64,000 bases of DNA from Salminus brasiliensis (GCF_030463535.1 NC_132893.1:27030782-27094781), one strand, 5' to 3'; positions 1-63,282 are shown, counted from the first letter of the stretch. Numbers and translations are program-made. Notes: generated by a model from the letters alone, not told the origin.

Positions 1-173
1 AATTTGCTATGATGGAATTTCAGGGAACACGATTGCACTGTTGTGTATATTGAATGTTGTCATTATACTTAATTATTGAAAAGAATGATGCATGTCTAGC
101 CTGTACTGAATGTTGTTAAATATCATTGTTGTTACAATATAAGGTGTCTTTTTGTGTGATTTTTGTGTTTTAG

Positions 174-25202
<25,029 letters not shown>

Positions 25203-26062
25203 GGGGCACCAGACCTCTCCTCACACACACACAGCAAGCACATACACAAGCCAACCACTCAGGGCTGCTAGGCCTGAGCGCTTCTTCTATTCACAAGTTT
25301 TGCTGCAATCACAGGGCTAGCAGGCTTGCAGGAGCAACATTTGGGCTAAATAATTAAAGACATACAGTGGGTAAAAACTGAATCGTATCAGGATGTCTAT
25401 TTTTAAAGTTGTTTATTTCTTTGTTTATTTGTCCCTTTAATGAACTCAGTCTTGCCTCCTGTGAGTTTTTTTTTTTTGTTTGTTTGTTTTTGTTTTTTTG
25501 CAGAGTGTAAGCAGGCATCTGTGCTTTTTAATAGAGCAATGTGATTTACATTAGTGGTAGATTTGTTAGATTTAGTTAGGACATATCTAGAATGCATGGG
25601 TGCTTACTGCGGCTACACTTGTTTTAATTCTCAGTACTCATTTCACACACACCTCAGCTGATGGTTGACATTTGGGTGTTGAACAATAGTATTTTTTGAG
25701 AGCTGAATGACTAGATGCAAAGAGGTTTATGGTTTCTGGGTTATGGGAGTCTACTAACAAAGACATGAGGGTTTATACCCCGGATTGACCAAAGCGAGGG
25801 TTTGAGAAACTTCTACAGCATCAGTGAACAACGGGGAGGTCGGGGAGAATTTTTTAAACAGTGTTTGTAACGTTTCCAAAGAAGACGTGATTGGTTTGAA
25901 TGTGGAGATGGTAATGGCTGTCAGGTAAGCCTTCTCCTGGTCATTTGAACGAGGCACAGTCGACTGCATATTTTATGGCAATTGGACCATTGTGCAGTGA
26001 TTAACTTTGCGATGAAACAATTCATAGAGAGAAAACATATCATTTTTTAAAAAGAAAAGAAT

Positions 26063-26068
26063 AATAAA
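26063..26068 (+). terminator. tln1: Poly(A) signal candidate, tln1 (proximal)
   Basis: AATAAA, followed within 60-90 bases by GT-rich sequence (gtttgtcagtgttttgttg), 860 bases after the stop. Confidence 0.5.
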
Positions 26069-26383
26069 GCTACGAAAAATGTGTTACAAATGGTATCTTC
26101 TATTAAATTTATATGTTAATACATGTTTGTCAGTGTTTTGTTGTTTGTATGAACAGTTAAGCCTCCTGGCAGTTCTGTCGAACCTTTTGTTGTGGAGTAT
26201 AAAAGCCATATTTTCTCAGATATCTTGTTTCTAATTATGAACATTACTGATCAGTTTGGTGCTATAAGATGGTTGAGTTCCACTTTGATATTAACTGTTA
26301 GCATCAAATTGTAACAGTAGACTGAAAGGGTTCGGACAGGCAATGCTGTGGCATTTGCAGAGTTTTTGCCGTTTTTGAGACGG

Positions 26384-26389
26384 AATAAA
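26384..26389 (+). terminator. tln1: Poly(A) signal candidate, tln1 (distal)
   Basis: AATAAA followed directly by a GT-rich element (tgtatctgtgttctgt), a good cleavage context, 1.18 kb after the stop. Confidence 0.5.
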
Positions 26390-26399
26390 GACATTTGTA

Positions 26400-27234
26400 T
26401 CTGTGTTCTGTATTAACAGTAATGCCACAATGAAAGTCATCTAGCCAGACATGAGCATTACAGTTATGTTGCATGCAGTGCATTTTAAAGTGCCTCCATA
26501 TGTCTTTCATAACTGTAAACATAACTGTTAACTTTTTTCCCATTTTAAGTGCACTTAGTTCTTTGTCTAACTTAAATCATATAAATTCACTCTTTTCCAA
26601 AGACATCTTGTTGCCTTTCTTGTGTTTTCTTTCTTTTAATTATCTCTGTTATCTCTGAGAAGAACCTGGGAAGTGGATATTGTAGATTTAGAAGAGGAGA
26701 AGACTGCATTATAAGGAGGGGTCAGCTTGTTGCAGTGAATCCTTATGAGTGCTTTCACTCCACTCTGCACTAGTAGGCTGATAAAATCAGCATATTAAAT
26801 TTTAATTAGAATTAATGCAACAGCCCATATTGGTCAGTTTAACAGAAGACACCCTCTGTATCTCTTTCTCTCTTACACGCTCACACAGACGATGTGAACA
26901 CACTACCCATAGATCAACCACTTCATCTGTTGAGCCTTCTTACTGCTGCTGCATGATAAAGGTCTTAACTAAGTGGTTTCTATCCCAAGTAGACAGTGGA
27001 GATCCTTACGTGTATGAAAAGAAAGGTATCCTTGAAGAAATGTATTAGTAAAACTGTAAAATGTGACCTCAGATTCCACATCTTGGTGAGTGACATTTTT
27101 ATAGGGCCAATTTCAGTTCTCAATGACAATTATTTGCATAATTCATTTGATGGGAGAGCCATTATGAATGAAATTAATCAAAATTCAGTTTCCACAGCAG
27201 AAAAATTATATTCACATGTTCAAATTGAGGTGAC
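26400..27234. other. tln1-tpm2 intergenic DNA
   Basis: No gene seen. AT-rich, with a few short open frames of no recognisable content. Confidence 0.6.
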
Positions 27235-27515
27235 ACCACAGGTAGAGCCTGTGTCACACCGCTCCAGGGGTCTGGGGTTTGTGAGGCCTCCCTCTGCCTG
27301 CATGGGTTTTCATCAGAGTACTCCTGTTTCCTCCCACCTCCCCAAAATAAACATGGTATGTAAATTGGGTAAATGCTAAATTACCCCTAGGTGTGAGTGA
27401 ATGGTTGTGTGTGGTCCTTTTGGTGGACTGGCACCCTGTCCAGGGGGTATTCCTGTCTTGTCTTGTGCCAAATATTTCCTGTTAGGCTCTGGACCCTCCA
27501 AGACCAGGAAGAAGC
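27235..27515 (+). mobile_element. Degenerate L2/V-SINE-type retroelement tail
   Basis: The order of phrases tttcctcccacc, taaattgggtaaatgctaaattacccctaggtgtg, ggactggcaccctgtccaggg and ttaggctctggaccctcc follows a 3' segment that is widespread in fish retroelements. Much diverged. Family assignment is from memory. Confidence 0.5.
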
Positions 27516-27799
27516 AGACATGAATATGAACTAATATTTTATAAGATTTAAGAAAACTGTCACATGCGTTCAGTTCCCAATCCCCACAGGACAGCACTGC
27601 AGTGGGTGATGTAGTAAAAATATTATATCACAGTATTTAAAGATGATGCACAATATTTGAGGCAGTGTTCTGACGTGGACAGATAATATCCCACACACAG
27701 CACAGATTAGTTTTATTGTCCAGGGCTATTTATGCAGTTGACCAGTGTGCTCTGAAAGGTATCCTGTGTATCACAATACCCTGCAGTATTGTCCTATTG

Positions 27800-28070
27800 C
27801 CCAGCTCTAGTGAGCTGCATTCTCTGACGTGATGAAGCTCCATCTAATACCTTTGGGATGAGCCTAAGTGCAGTTTGTGATCCAGGACATCATCCAACAT
27901 CACTACCTGACCTCGCTAATGCTCTTATGGCTGCATGCCATCAAATCCTCACATTAATGTCCCAACATCTAGTGCACAGCCTTCCCAGAAGAGTAAAGGC
28001 TGTTACTGCAGCAAAGGGGGGCTATTATTACAGCTACCTGACAGCAGGAGAAACGCTGGACGAGCACAAC
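27800..28070 (+). mobile_element. MITE family A, 3'-half fragment
   Basis: Phrases ctttgggatgag, tcatccaacatcactacctgacct, gctctta, atcaaatcctcac, ccagaagagtaaaggctgttactgcagcaaa match the internal right half of the family seen at 38546-39058 and 45724-46191. It lacks both ends. It lies just upstream of the tpm2 exon 1a promoter region. Confidence 0.65.
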
Positions 28071-28452
28071 AGCCTGGTGTGAGGCTGAACACACAGTTCA
28101 GTGCCCTCACCGTGGAGGAGAAATCAGCGCCTCCCAAACATGGACATAAAACCTTAACATGGACATAAAACCCTGCAGCCCTCCTCCGAGTGACGTCCCT
28201 CTCTCGGTCACCGCCTTTACGGCTCAACTTTCCAAAAAAAGTCTCGAGTTCCTTCTCAGATGGACATGGCCACGCCTCCACCTCGCATACGCCACGCCCA
28301 CATGCCTTCATTGCTCCTCCCCGTCGCCCAATCTGCCTGCTGTGTGCCTCCTCTCTCCTCTGCTGGGTTTCTGTCTCCTCAGTTCAGCCTCACAGTCCTG
28401 AGCAGCCGCTCCACGTCCTTCTCCGAGCAGCAGAGACCCAAAAGAAGCAGCC
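28071..28452 (+). promoter_or_regulatory. tpm2: tpm2 exon 1a promoter and 5' UTR region (inferred)
   Basis: This GC-richer stretch ends at the exon 1a start codon. It contains a direct duplication of acatggacataaaacc (28138-28172), each copy carrying an ATAAAA core, and CACGCCC boxes near 28270-28300. The transcription start is not visible; promoter location is inferred from the start codon downstream with context gcagccATGG. Confidence 0.45.
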
Positions 28453-54681
<26,229 letters not shown>

Positions 54682-55815
54682 AGCGCAAACGCTGCGTCAC
54701 AAACAAGAGTCTTACACGGCATAGAGCTTTCTATTGGAGCCCAAAGCACCTACTCTCTGCCTATGTGCACACATCCCTCGCAGGGGTAAGGTCTTAATAG
54801 CTTCAGTTTTATAGACGAAGACGTCCTGAAATTACACTCTGCCATTTGATTATTTTAGATAGATGTCCCATGAAATGTTTTCAGCTACAAGCCCATTGAG
54901 AGGCTTGTGTAGTCAGTCAGAGAATCAGTAACACATCCATTACTAGTTTAGACTTAAGATAGGTTCATTACAACAGACTAACCAGTGTATGACCAAAGTT
55001 AATTATTCATCTATTTACTAACAAGTGTTGTGTTCAGAGGGCTATTTGCACCTTCATTTTGCTATTACTGGTCGTCTGTTTCAACCCAAGCGCTTTTAAA
55101 TATTTCAAAGTTTTATGAGAACAAAATGTATCCAAACCAGTAAAGGGACTTTTGCACTTTTTTTTTTTTTTTTTTTTTTTTGAAAATTTGATTTTTTTTA
55201 AATATGGACTGATTTCATATGTGTAAATGAAGTACAGAGTGGTTTCTGCTGATTAATGCTGAAAATGTAGGCACTTGTAGAAAAGGAAGAACTTCATGTT
55301 TCCTTAAAGTAATAAGCACTTCTTGGTGACCATTCCTACAGTCTGATTACTGACCAAAGGTCAGCAGAGATGACCCAACACAAACGGGTGGGATTCAGTG
55401 CTTGTTTACAAATGTGAAATTGGTCCATTGATTTCTTCTCCAAAAAATGACTGCAATGGCCAAAGTATCAATGTTGAACACTGTTTATTTTTCACTGCAA
55501 ATGAAGTTGACTTCTGAATGTGTTTGCATTAGACTGTGATGTCTGAACGAAATATCAGAAAACAGTTCTGATTTCACTGTCATTTGTTTTTTCCCTTTAC
55601 ATTTTAATGAAATCTGGTATTAACTGATTCCGGAAAACACAAACATGTTTTTAATCAACTGAAAGATGGCCATCACTGTATTCTAAAAGGGGAATTTGCT
55701 AAATGAATTAACATTCTTAATTATTGATTTACAGCCTGTTTTAATGCATCACCTGTCTATGCAGTTGTGTAAGCTCTTTGTTAAAGATGATTAAAATGTT
55801 GAATACAAGTGGCTC
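54682..55815 (+). other. tpm2: tpm2 distal 3' UTR (extent inferred)
   Basis: No coding content. Ends in my reading about 20 bases after an ATTAAA hexamer. A T20-type run at about 55160-55181 lies within it. Confidence 0.6.
55790..55795 (+). terminator. tpm2: Poly(A) signal, exon 9d transcripts
   Basis: ATTAAA 1.1 kb after the 9d stop, with a T-rich stretch (ctttgaatcttttcttttttt) downstream. Confidence 0.5.
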
Positions 55816-55902
55816 TTTGAATCTTTTCTTTTTTTTTTTTTACTGTATTTAATTTACTGTAATTAATATGGATGATTGTCATATTCTAAATCACTTATTT
55901 AT

Positions 55903-55923
55903 GGATAGATAGATAGATAGATG

Positions 55924-55959
<36 letters not shown>

Positions 55960-55960
55960 T
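55903..55960. repeat. (GATA)n microsatellite
   Basis: Tetranucleotide gata/agat run with one gatg interruption, just past the inferred end of tpm2. Confidence 0.95.
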
Positions 55961-58060
55961 CATGGGTTAAATGTCATTCTTTCTGTCCGGTCTTAAATGA
56001 TTTAAAATTTAAGTGTGCTTTAATTTAGTTTTGAGAGCTTTAAACATTTATTTGGAAATCTAGTTTTCTATTCAGTGTTTCCTTTGGATTATGAAATAAT
56101 CAGAAAATCTATTTTGTTGTTGAATCCATTTTAACTCATGGTGCAGTATTAAATGCAAAATTACAAATTAAATATATTTGACCAAAACCAGCCTGAAAAA
56201 TAAAGTTAAGAAATTTGAAACACACAGAAAAAATGGTTTTTGATTAAGTCATTAATGATCATATATGTAATTGTTGGTTCATACATTTTCTAGGCTTGCC
56301 CAGACAGAAATACTGTGTAATAATTTTTTGAAAGGATCAAACCATACACCTACAAAGTGAACTTTTTATTACTTATGATTATTTGTGATTAAGCTTTTTA
56401 TATATAACATTACAATTATATTTTTAAAAAATGCTTTCATGTGATTACTAATGAAAATATGTAAATGAGTAAAAAAGGCACAAATTGAACTGTCAACATT
56501 TGTTGTACAACTGCGAGTGATCAGTTCAACTTTATTACAGTTATATTATTTGCTCCGTGATCTATATTGTGTTCTTACATCTGTTCAAGCTGACTGAACT
56601 GGTTGGTAACGTTACTCAAGATACTCAAATTTAAACCTAAACCTTTTCCAGCTTTAAACACACCTGCTTTAAAATAACCCTCAACCCAAATTCAATAAAC
56701 TACCATCAGTTCAAGAGTCGACTCACAGTCCGACTCGTTGGGCAAGATTCGATCTTGACTCTTTTGGAGTCGATTCTTCATCACTATCGCCAGCTTGATA
56801 GAGCTAGTGTAGCATCGACTCTGGGAAGGTTATGATCAGAACTGCAATTAAAAACATTTAAGTAGTTTAATCTGTTTGATTAAATTATTTTAAAAAGTGT
56901 CTGTGTAGCTTGTGGTAGCAGAGCTAGTTCGTAATTCGAGCAGCCAGTCGCCAACCGATTATGTGTATCGTTTTGATGAGTCGATGCAGGTCGCTAAATT
57001 ATGTGCTAAATATGAGGCACATATGTGTAAAGGTTATAATTATATAATTATTATAAATATATAAAATGGGAATCGCAAAAGTTTAAAAGCTAGCTAAATA
57101 GGATGCCGCGAAGTCACGCAGTGAACAAACATGAGGCTCATGAATCGGTTCACGCTTCGTGAATTGATTAATCTGTTGAGCAGTGATTTGCATTTTTTTA
57201 ACAGTGACTTCAGTCACATTCATGTTTACTTTAAGTGCTTATTTTAATTAAAAATGTTCAGGCACACTTTAATGCTGTGTTGGCTCTGTACATTAGTTCA
57301 GTCCCAGTCAGATCGCTCTCCTGAATCAGGCCCGTCTAAAACTCTTGGCACCAGAACTGCATGTATTCAGACAATTCAGATAATCTGGGATCAATTTGGT
57401 TTTATTGATTTGTATTTGGATATTTCTTAATAAATCTAAGGTCAATAAAATAGTCTGCAGTTAACTGAAGTTAATTTAATGAAAAATACATTTTTATTTT
57501 AAATAAAATTTAAATTATAAATAAGAGTTATTTTTCCAGTCTGTAAACCTGAAAGTACTTTGCAACCAGATGCTACTTAGCTATCTAGACTATGTAATCC
57601 AGGGATGGACCAACAAGCTGAAGTTGACCCGTCTTAATTAACTTAATTAACTACTTTTCATTATTTTAATAATAAATTCAGGAGAAAAACCTAAAACTAG
57701 CGGCCACAATTCGGCACACTTGCAGTTTTCGTGATTGCTTGTTCCCTTTTTATTTACTAAATAAAGTGGGCATGGCTGTGTCGTCGTCCCCTACTTTGTT
57801 AGCTAGCTAGCTTCCTACAAACTGAGCAGGGTATCGATTTAGAACACGCCCCTAACTCGCTGTGCAGTGTACTGTAGTGCACTATCTAGGGAGAAGGGAG
57901 CTTGTGAGATAGCGAGACGAGCCCAGTAGCTGGCACCGTACACCCGGAAACACAAGCGTATGGTTTGAAACAAACAAAAGCCCCATGCTTTGCTACCAAA
58001 GAAAAGGAGGAACAGAAGTCTGAGGGCTGAAAATGAAAGACTGGAAATAGCGGAATGCAA
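55961..58060. other. tpm2-aph1 intergenic DNA
   Basis: AT-rich, no gene. Between about 56710 and 57000 short gagtcgat-type motifs recur, perhaps a decayed repeat. The last 250 bases become CpG-richer toward aph1. Confidence 0.5.
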
Positions 58061-58381
58061 AAGAGGTCTAAGCGGGTATTTTCGGGGTTGACTTGGTCAG
58101 ACTAACGGCATTAACGGTCGTTGGGACCGTTGGGGTTGTTACGGTTACGGCGCTGGTTGTTGAGCTCTGTCGCTAGCTAACAGTAGCCGGCGAGGAAACA
58201 GCACTTTTCTAGCATGCTGTGAGGTTTAACTACCTTAAGCTGCAGGGCGTTAGTCGGGCTTTGTGTTTTGGCAGGTAATTCGAAACTAGTGTGATTTTCG
58301 TGTGTAACCCCCTCAGTGTCTCCCAGTTGGGTGTAGCTGCGCCCTCGCTAGCTGCAGCTGTGTGCTGAAGTTTTGCCCAGC
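58061..58381 (+). promoter_or_regulatory. aph1: aph1 promoter and 5' UTR region (inferred)
   Basis: About 320 bases upstream of the start codon are CpG-rich relative to the surrounding AT-rich DNA (gttacggttacggcgctgg, agtagccggcgagg, tagtcgggct). No TATA box. A TATA-less housekeeping promoter is the natural reading; the start site is not visible. Confidence 0.45.
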
Positions 58382-58494
58382 ATGACCGCCGCCGTGTTCT
58401 TCGGCTGCGCTTTCATAGCGTTTGGCCCTGCGTTCGCCCTCTTCATCTTCACCATCGCCAGAGATCCACTGAGAGTCATCATCCTCATTGCAGG
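58382..58494 (+). CDS. aph1: aph1 exon 1
   Basis: 113 nt, MTAAVFFGCAFIAFGPAFA to IILIA plus two bases of Gly; donor gtgagt. TM1. Start codon in context cagcATGA, the only ATG fitting the family N-terminus. Confidence 0.95.
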
Positions 58495-58773
58495 GTGAGT
58501 ATGAGAGTCAACAGCTGACCCAGCTGACTTCACTAGATCCTCAGGTGGCATCGTTGTCAACCCAAACAATGCTGGAGCTGCTTCTGCTGGAGCTGCTTCT
58601 GCTGGAGCACGACGGTGGTGGTGGTGGTGGTGGTGGTGGTGGCTACACTCACTCACACGTACACACATTTTACACACTGTGTACAGCACACTTCCCTGTT
58701 GTCTCCTGGTTGCTGTTAATGCCAATAGTTATCACAAGTTTTGGCAATGGACGGTACCTATTTTGAAACAAGC

Positions 58774-58812
<39 letters not shown>

Positions 58813-61800
58813 CATCTGTCTGCTGGCACTTCCCTCTGAAGTTCATAGCAGCTGGTCCACTTTATATTTACATTTATGGCATTTATCACAAGTTTTGGCA
58901 ATGGACGGTACCTATTTTGAAACAAGCCATTATTATTATTATTATTATTATCATCTGTCTGCTGGCACTTCCCTCTGAAGTTCATAGCAGCTGATGGTCC
59001 ACTTTACATTTACATTTATGGCATTCAGCTGACTCTCTTATCCAGAGCGACTTACAAGGTAACTCGTATTACAGAGTTAGGCCAATGTAGTGTTAGGAGT
59101 CTTGCCCAGGGACTCTTATTGGTGTAGCACAGCACAGTCACCCAGACCAGGAATCGAACCCCAGTCTCTCACATGGTGTGGTAGTTCACTGGCAGGTAGT
59201 GGTGTTATCTGTTGCGCCACACCAACCACTTTAAATCACTGATTACTTTCCCTGTTCTGTCACCGTTTACTTGTGTGTACAGTAGTACTCAGGACGCCTC
59301 CCCTGGCCATGCTAGAGTACGTGCGGCAGGCCGTCGAAGAGTTGCTGTTCTAGCCAGAGACATTTTACATTTGGAACAAGACATGAATAAATCCCACACG
59401 TTTGCTGACACTTCCCAAGTTCGTAGGTGCACGCCCAGAAACAGCTGAGAGCACACTTTGACGGACTGCTTACTTTCCCTGTTCTGTCGCAAGTTCCTGG
59501 CTTTGAGCCGTTCAGTCAGATGTGCTAAATGAGTAAACGTTAAAATGTGCAGGACAGGGAGACACTGATTTCAGTCCAACAGGAGGAAAGAGACTGGATG
59601 AATGTTGGTCAGAGGCTCAGATTAAATGACTCTGTTAATAGTCTGAAGACACGTGGTTTAAAACTTCTAAATACGGTTGTTTGGGTTTTTTTTTTTTTTG
59701 TATTACTGGCAAGTTCCCTATATTTGACTTCCAGCAACTTCCAGTCTGATGATCTCTAAAGGTGCACGTATTTGTCACTGTACAGCGAAATGTGTCCTCT
59801 GCATTTAACCCATCTGTGGTAAGATAAGATAAGGTAGTGAACACACACACACTAGTGAACTAGGGGCAGTGAGTACACACACACACCCAAAGCGGTGGGC
59901 AGCCAACTCCAGCGCCCGGGGAGCAGAGAGGGTAAAGGGCAGCTTGTCGAGCCAGGGAATCGAACCCACAACCCTGTTATCGATAGCCCGGCGCTCTAAC
60001 CGCTGAGACACCGCTGCCCCAGTATTGCTCTATATTGGGGACTACCAATTCTAGTCCTGGCAAACCAACACTGCACATTTTTGTGTTGTGTCTCCTCTAG
60101 CACATCTGGTTCTGGTCTTTAGCTCATTGATAAACTCATCCTTTTCTGGGTCAGGTGTGTAGAGTAAGATAAACAGAGACACATAGAGCTTAGGGTTGTC
60201 AGGACTGAGATTGGGAACCCCTGCTTTTGGCTTTGGGAAGCTCTTAACAACTTGTATTAATTTTCCCGCACAAACACTTCTCAATCAATAGTTTCTTTCT
60301 GGTCTATATTGGGGCTTCTTTGGCACCCTGATTGATGGGGGATTTTAAAATAGTCAGTTGTTGCGAAAATCATAATTGTGTGACTGAGCATTTACCATTT
60401 TTTATCTTTGTAATATTAAAACAACAATTTAACCAACGGTTTTTAATGATTATGCTTGCCCATTTCCCAGATTTCCTTCAGGTCATTTTCAGCACCAAGA
60501 AGACCACCAAGAGTTCTGACTGGGTTCTGTTTACCTTATTGCTCAGCCTGAACTTTGGTCTTGGTGAAGATGTCTCTAGTGTCCGTGTGTGTATAATGAT
60601 GGTAGTTATGGTTTGAATGTCTGCCTGTGTCTTGTGTTTCAGGGCTTTTTTCTGGCTCCTGTCCCTCTTGCTGTCCTCTCTTGTGTGGTTCATTGCCATG
60701 AAGGCCAGCAATGCAGAAAATACAAAGGTGCAAAAGGGTCTGCTCATATTTGGAGTCATGTTCTCAGTCCTCCTTCAAGAAGTGTTCAGATTTGCCTACT
60801 ACAGACTTCTCAGGTAAAAGCACACACATTTTCACACAAAGTCTTTCTGGTTTCGGTTTATATTCTCTGGCTTGAACACTGCTGATTCATCTCTTCAAAT
60901 AATAAGCAAAGTTGACATCGAGGTAGATCTGAGGGGTTAGAGCAGACTATTCAACAGTACTCCCCAACAAACACCAGGTACTGGCACAAAATGGCACTAG
61001 TCTTGTGTTTACCAGCTGACAATGTGAAATGCCTGCAGGACGTTTCTGTTAATAAACAACTTGGCGTAAGATGATGTGCAGGATGGTGATTAGGGAGTCA
61101 TGAGAGTGTCAAAGGTTGTTCATGTGGAGTCATTTGAGCTGGCACTATTTTTAATTGTTTATTGGAAATTGGTACCAACACAGTTGCTGGGAATGTTGGT
61201 TAAATACAGCAACTTAACATTTATTCCCAGCCTAAGTTAAAATAAAGGATTGTCTGTATTAAAAATCTCTCTTTTTAGCATATCGTCACTGTTTGATCAT
61301 TTGTCATATATTTTTACACCATTTAAAAAGCTGACCAAACACCAGAACTACAAATGTCATTCAAATAAAGTACACTATAGTTTGTTTGTTTTTTTTGTTT
61401 TTTTCTGAAATAGGGTGCTAACCTAAGTGCATTATTTAAAACTATTTATCTCAGCAATACGAAAGAATTGAAAATAATTTTCACCATGGAGAAAGTATTT
61501 GAGATCTTATGAGCTAGTTTTTAGAACAAAGCTTGGTTCCAGATTTCTCCTGGACACCCCTGGTCGGCATGGCTTTGTCCAATTTCATCACCAGCTCAAC
61601 CTAATTTAACATCATTAAGCTCTGAATTACCAAACCAGGTGTTGGATGATAACTATAAACAATGCTAGCTGCCTATGAGGAGAGCTTTGGAGATGTTTTA
61701 ATGAACACAGTGACATAAAACCACCCCTTTTTAAATGACTGTTGTTTGGTTTTATTCTGATCTTAGTGTTTTACCGAGCAATTCAACTCCTACTGCACTG

Positions 61801-63282
61801 ATAAGGAGATTTTCCCCAACTTTCCTGTGTGACCACAACCTTTACTCAGTACTGCATATATGTATATGTGAAATATTAAGTGACTGTGTTTTAGGTTTAA
61901 GCAGTGTATGAGTATCATTTAGAGAAATACGTCTGGAAAATGGAGACCCAGAGCAGCCTTGTACCCTCCAGCTTTAGTATTTTGAAAAGTTATGGTTTGT
62001 TTGTGAAAGTGAGCTGTACAGAGACTGTACGTCAGAGAGGGTCATAGGAGACTATAAAAATGAGGGGGAAAGCACATTAATGTCAACAGAGCTCCCAACA
62101 CGAATTCAGTTTTCCACAGAGTAGAGCTGTGACCTTGCAGGAGCTTCCCCTGAAAAGCAGCAGGGAATGAAGTGATGATTGAATGAAAAGGGTTTGTATT
62201 GGGATTCACTGTTTTCTCCTGTCTTGCATCATTAGGAAAGCTAATGAAGGTTTGGCAGCCATTAGCGATGAAGAAGCATCCCCCATTTCTGTCCGGCAAA
62301 TGGCTTATGGTAAGATGAGCTGTTTTGACCAAAGCACTTTTTCAGACGCAGGCGTTTTGCCGCTCATCAGTCCAGTAAAACCAGTATTGGATACATTTCA
62401 ACAAACAAATGAACCACACTATTCTTTCTCTGTAGCCTCTGTATCTCTGAGATAAGCCTCTACACAGCACTAAGTTGGTGCAGTTTTTAGACCCTGTTTA
62501 CATGTGGGCACTTCATGCGTCTTGAGTGTCAGGATTATACCTGGATAAGGTCAGGTCACAAAAAATTCAAATCCGATCACTCAAACCACGTTTGAGCCAC
62601 CATAGCATGTCATAGCAGCGTTAACACCTCTGTCTCTCCAAGACACATTCTACGAACCAAAACAGTTATAACAGTAATAATTGCAGAGCAATTAGTGGAT
62701 TTGCATATTCTGTCCCACACAGCAATTGGATTTCTGACAAACCAGAGACTCATTTAAACTACACACTACTGGTGGCTAAACTACTGGTGTAGAAGCGTGT
62801 GGCTGTCTTGTGTTTGTGAAGATTTTGACTATCACAAATGTCTTATTTGAGATTTGTTCAATTCACAGGGAGAATTATTAAAACAGAGCTGTAACCAATT
62901 CTACCCTTTAAAACACATCATGAGTCTGACTTAGAAGTTTTGTTAGGACTTTTCTTAAGAACAAATGAAAACAATTTGTAGGATGATAATGGGGAATAAG
63001 GCCCAGAAGATGACGAGCTCATTAAAATACATTAAAACAGAATTCCCCATCTTGTGTGACTTTTCTGCCGCCATAAGTAGAATATTTAACATTGTCAGCT
63101 GTGTTTGAGGTCAATTGTAAGTTGATATGTGTCTCTGTCTGTGTGTTTTGTATCTGCAGTGGCTGGACTTGGCTTTGGGATAATAAGTGGAGCTTTCTCC
63201 ATGATCAACATCCTGTCTGATTCTTTGGGCCCAGGCACAGTGGGCATTTTTGGAGACTCTCAGTACTATTTTGTCACATCAG
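58382..63282 (+). CDS. aph1: APH-1, gamma-secretase subunit, first four coding exons
   Basis: APH-1 is the seven-pass membrane scaffold of gamma-secretase, assembling with nicastrin, presenilin and PEN-2. Four exons join in frame into 160 residues. TM1 lies at about 5-25, TM2 at about 32-55, TM3 at about 68-90 and TM4 begins near 115. The assembly motif GxxxGxxxG falls exactly at Gly122, Gly126 and Gly130, as in human APH-1. The window ends in the next intron, so TM5-TM7 with the two conserved His residues are outside. The N-terminus is equally like APH1A and APH1B, but SPISVRQMAY, VSVLLQEVFRFAYY-like and FGIISGAFS favour APH1A, so I leave the paralog letter open. Confidence 0.92.
58571..58642. 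repeat. 15-bp tandem repeat and (GGT)n
   Basis: Two and a half units of gctggagctgcttct (58571-58608) followed by a GGT run (58614-58642), close behind exon 1. Confidence 0.95.
58729..59024. repeat. Tandem duplication of a ~145-150 bp segment
   Basis: 58729-58882 and 58883-59024 are near-identical: both run ttatcacaagttttggcaat, ggacggtacctattttgaaa, an ATT repeat, catctgtctgctggcacttc, ttcatagcagctg and acatttatggcatt. They differ mainly in ATT repeat length and a 3-base insertion (atg). Confidence 0.95.
59000..59230 (-). mobile_element. tRNA-derived SINE, family 1
   Basis: Read on the minus strand: box A-like tggcgcaacagataacacc near 59200-59220, box B ggttcgattcc near 59150-59165, and 3' tail ctctggataagagagtcagc, which is a widespread fish SINE tail. 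Its tail end overlaps the edge of the duplicated segment. Confidence 0.75.
59758..60020 (-). mobile_element. tRNA-derived SINE, family 2
   Basis: Minus-strand head ggggcagcggtgtctcagcg, then gttagagcgccgggctatcg and box B gggttcgattccc, a clear tRNA-like promoter; body includes a CA-rich stretch and ends near gtgacaaatacgtgcacc. A different family from the neighbour, same orientation. Confidence 0.8.
60036..60235. mobile_element. Possible short inverted-end element
   Basis: ggggactaccaattctagtcctgg at the left and caggactgagattgggaacccc at the right are imperfect inverted repeats around about 200 bases. I recall similar MITEs in fish introns; not certain. Confidence 0.45.
60643..60813 (+). 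CDS. aph1: aph1 exon 2
   Basis: 171 nt. One base completes Gly, then AFFWLLSLLLSSLVWFIAM to FAYYRLL plus two bases of Arg; donor gtaaaa. Holds TM2, a variable loop (KASNAENTKVQK) and TM3. Confidence 0.95.
60814..62235. other. aph1 intron 2
   Basis: 1.4 kb. 61545-61700 (ttccagatttctcctggacacc, tttgtccaatttcatcaccag) recalls a dispersed fish repeat. No gene. Confidence 0.45.
62236..62309 (+). CDS. aph1: aph1 exon 3
   Basis: 74 nt. One base completes Arg, then KANEGLAAISDEEASPISV to RQMAY plus one base of Val; donor gtaaga. Cytosolic loop before TM4. Confidence 0.93.
62310..63159. other. aph1 intron 3, nothing recognised
   Basis: 850 bases without a gene or clear repeat. Confidence 0.6.
63160..63282 (+). 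CDS. aph1: aph1 exon 4
   Basis: 123 nt. Two bases complete Val, then AGLGFGIISGAFSMINILS to YYFVTS plus one base; donor gttagt. Contains the GxxxGxxxG motif of TM4. Confidence 0.95.

Larger units (their letters stand above)
25203..26400 (+). other. tln1: tln1 3' UTR (extent inferred)
   Basis: No coding potential. The stretch follows the talin stop codon and contains two AATAAA hexamers. I infer that the 3' UTR ends shortly after one of them; which is used cannot be read from sequence. Confidence 0.6.

Noticed and set aside
57839..58060. Minus-strand open frame rich in Leu/Phe upstream of aph1
   Set aside because: No family resemblance and no splice or promoter context; it lies in the CpG-rich approach to the aph1 start.
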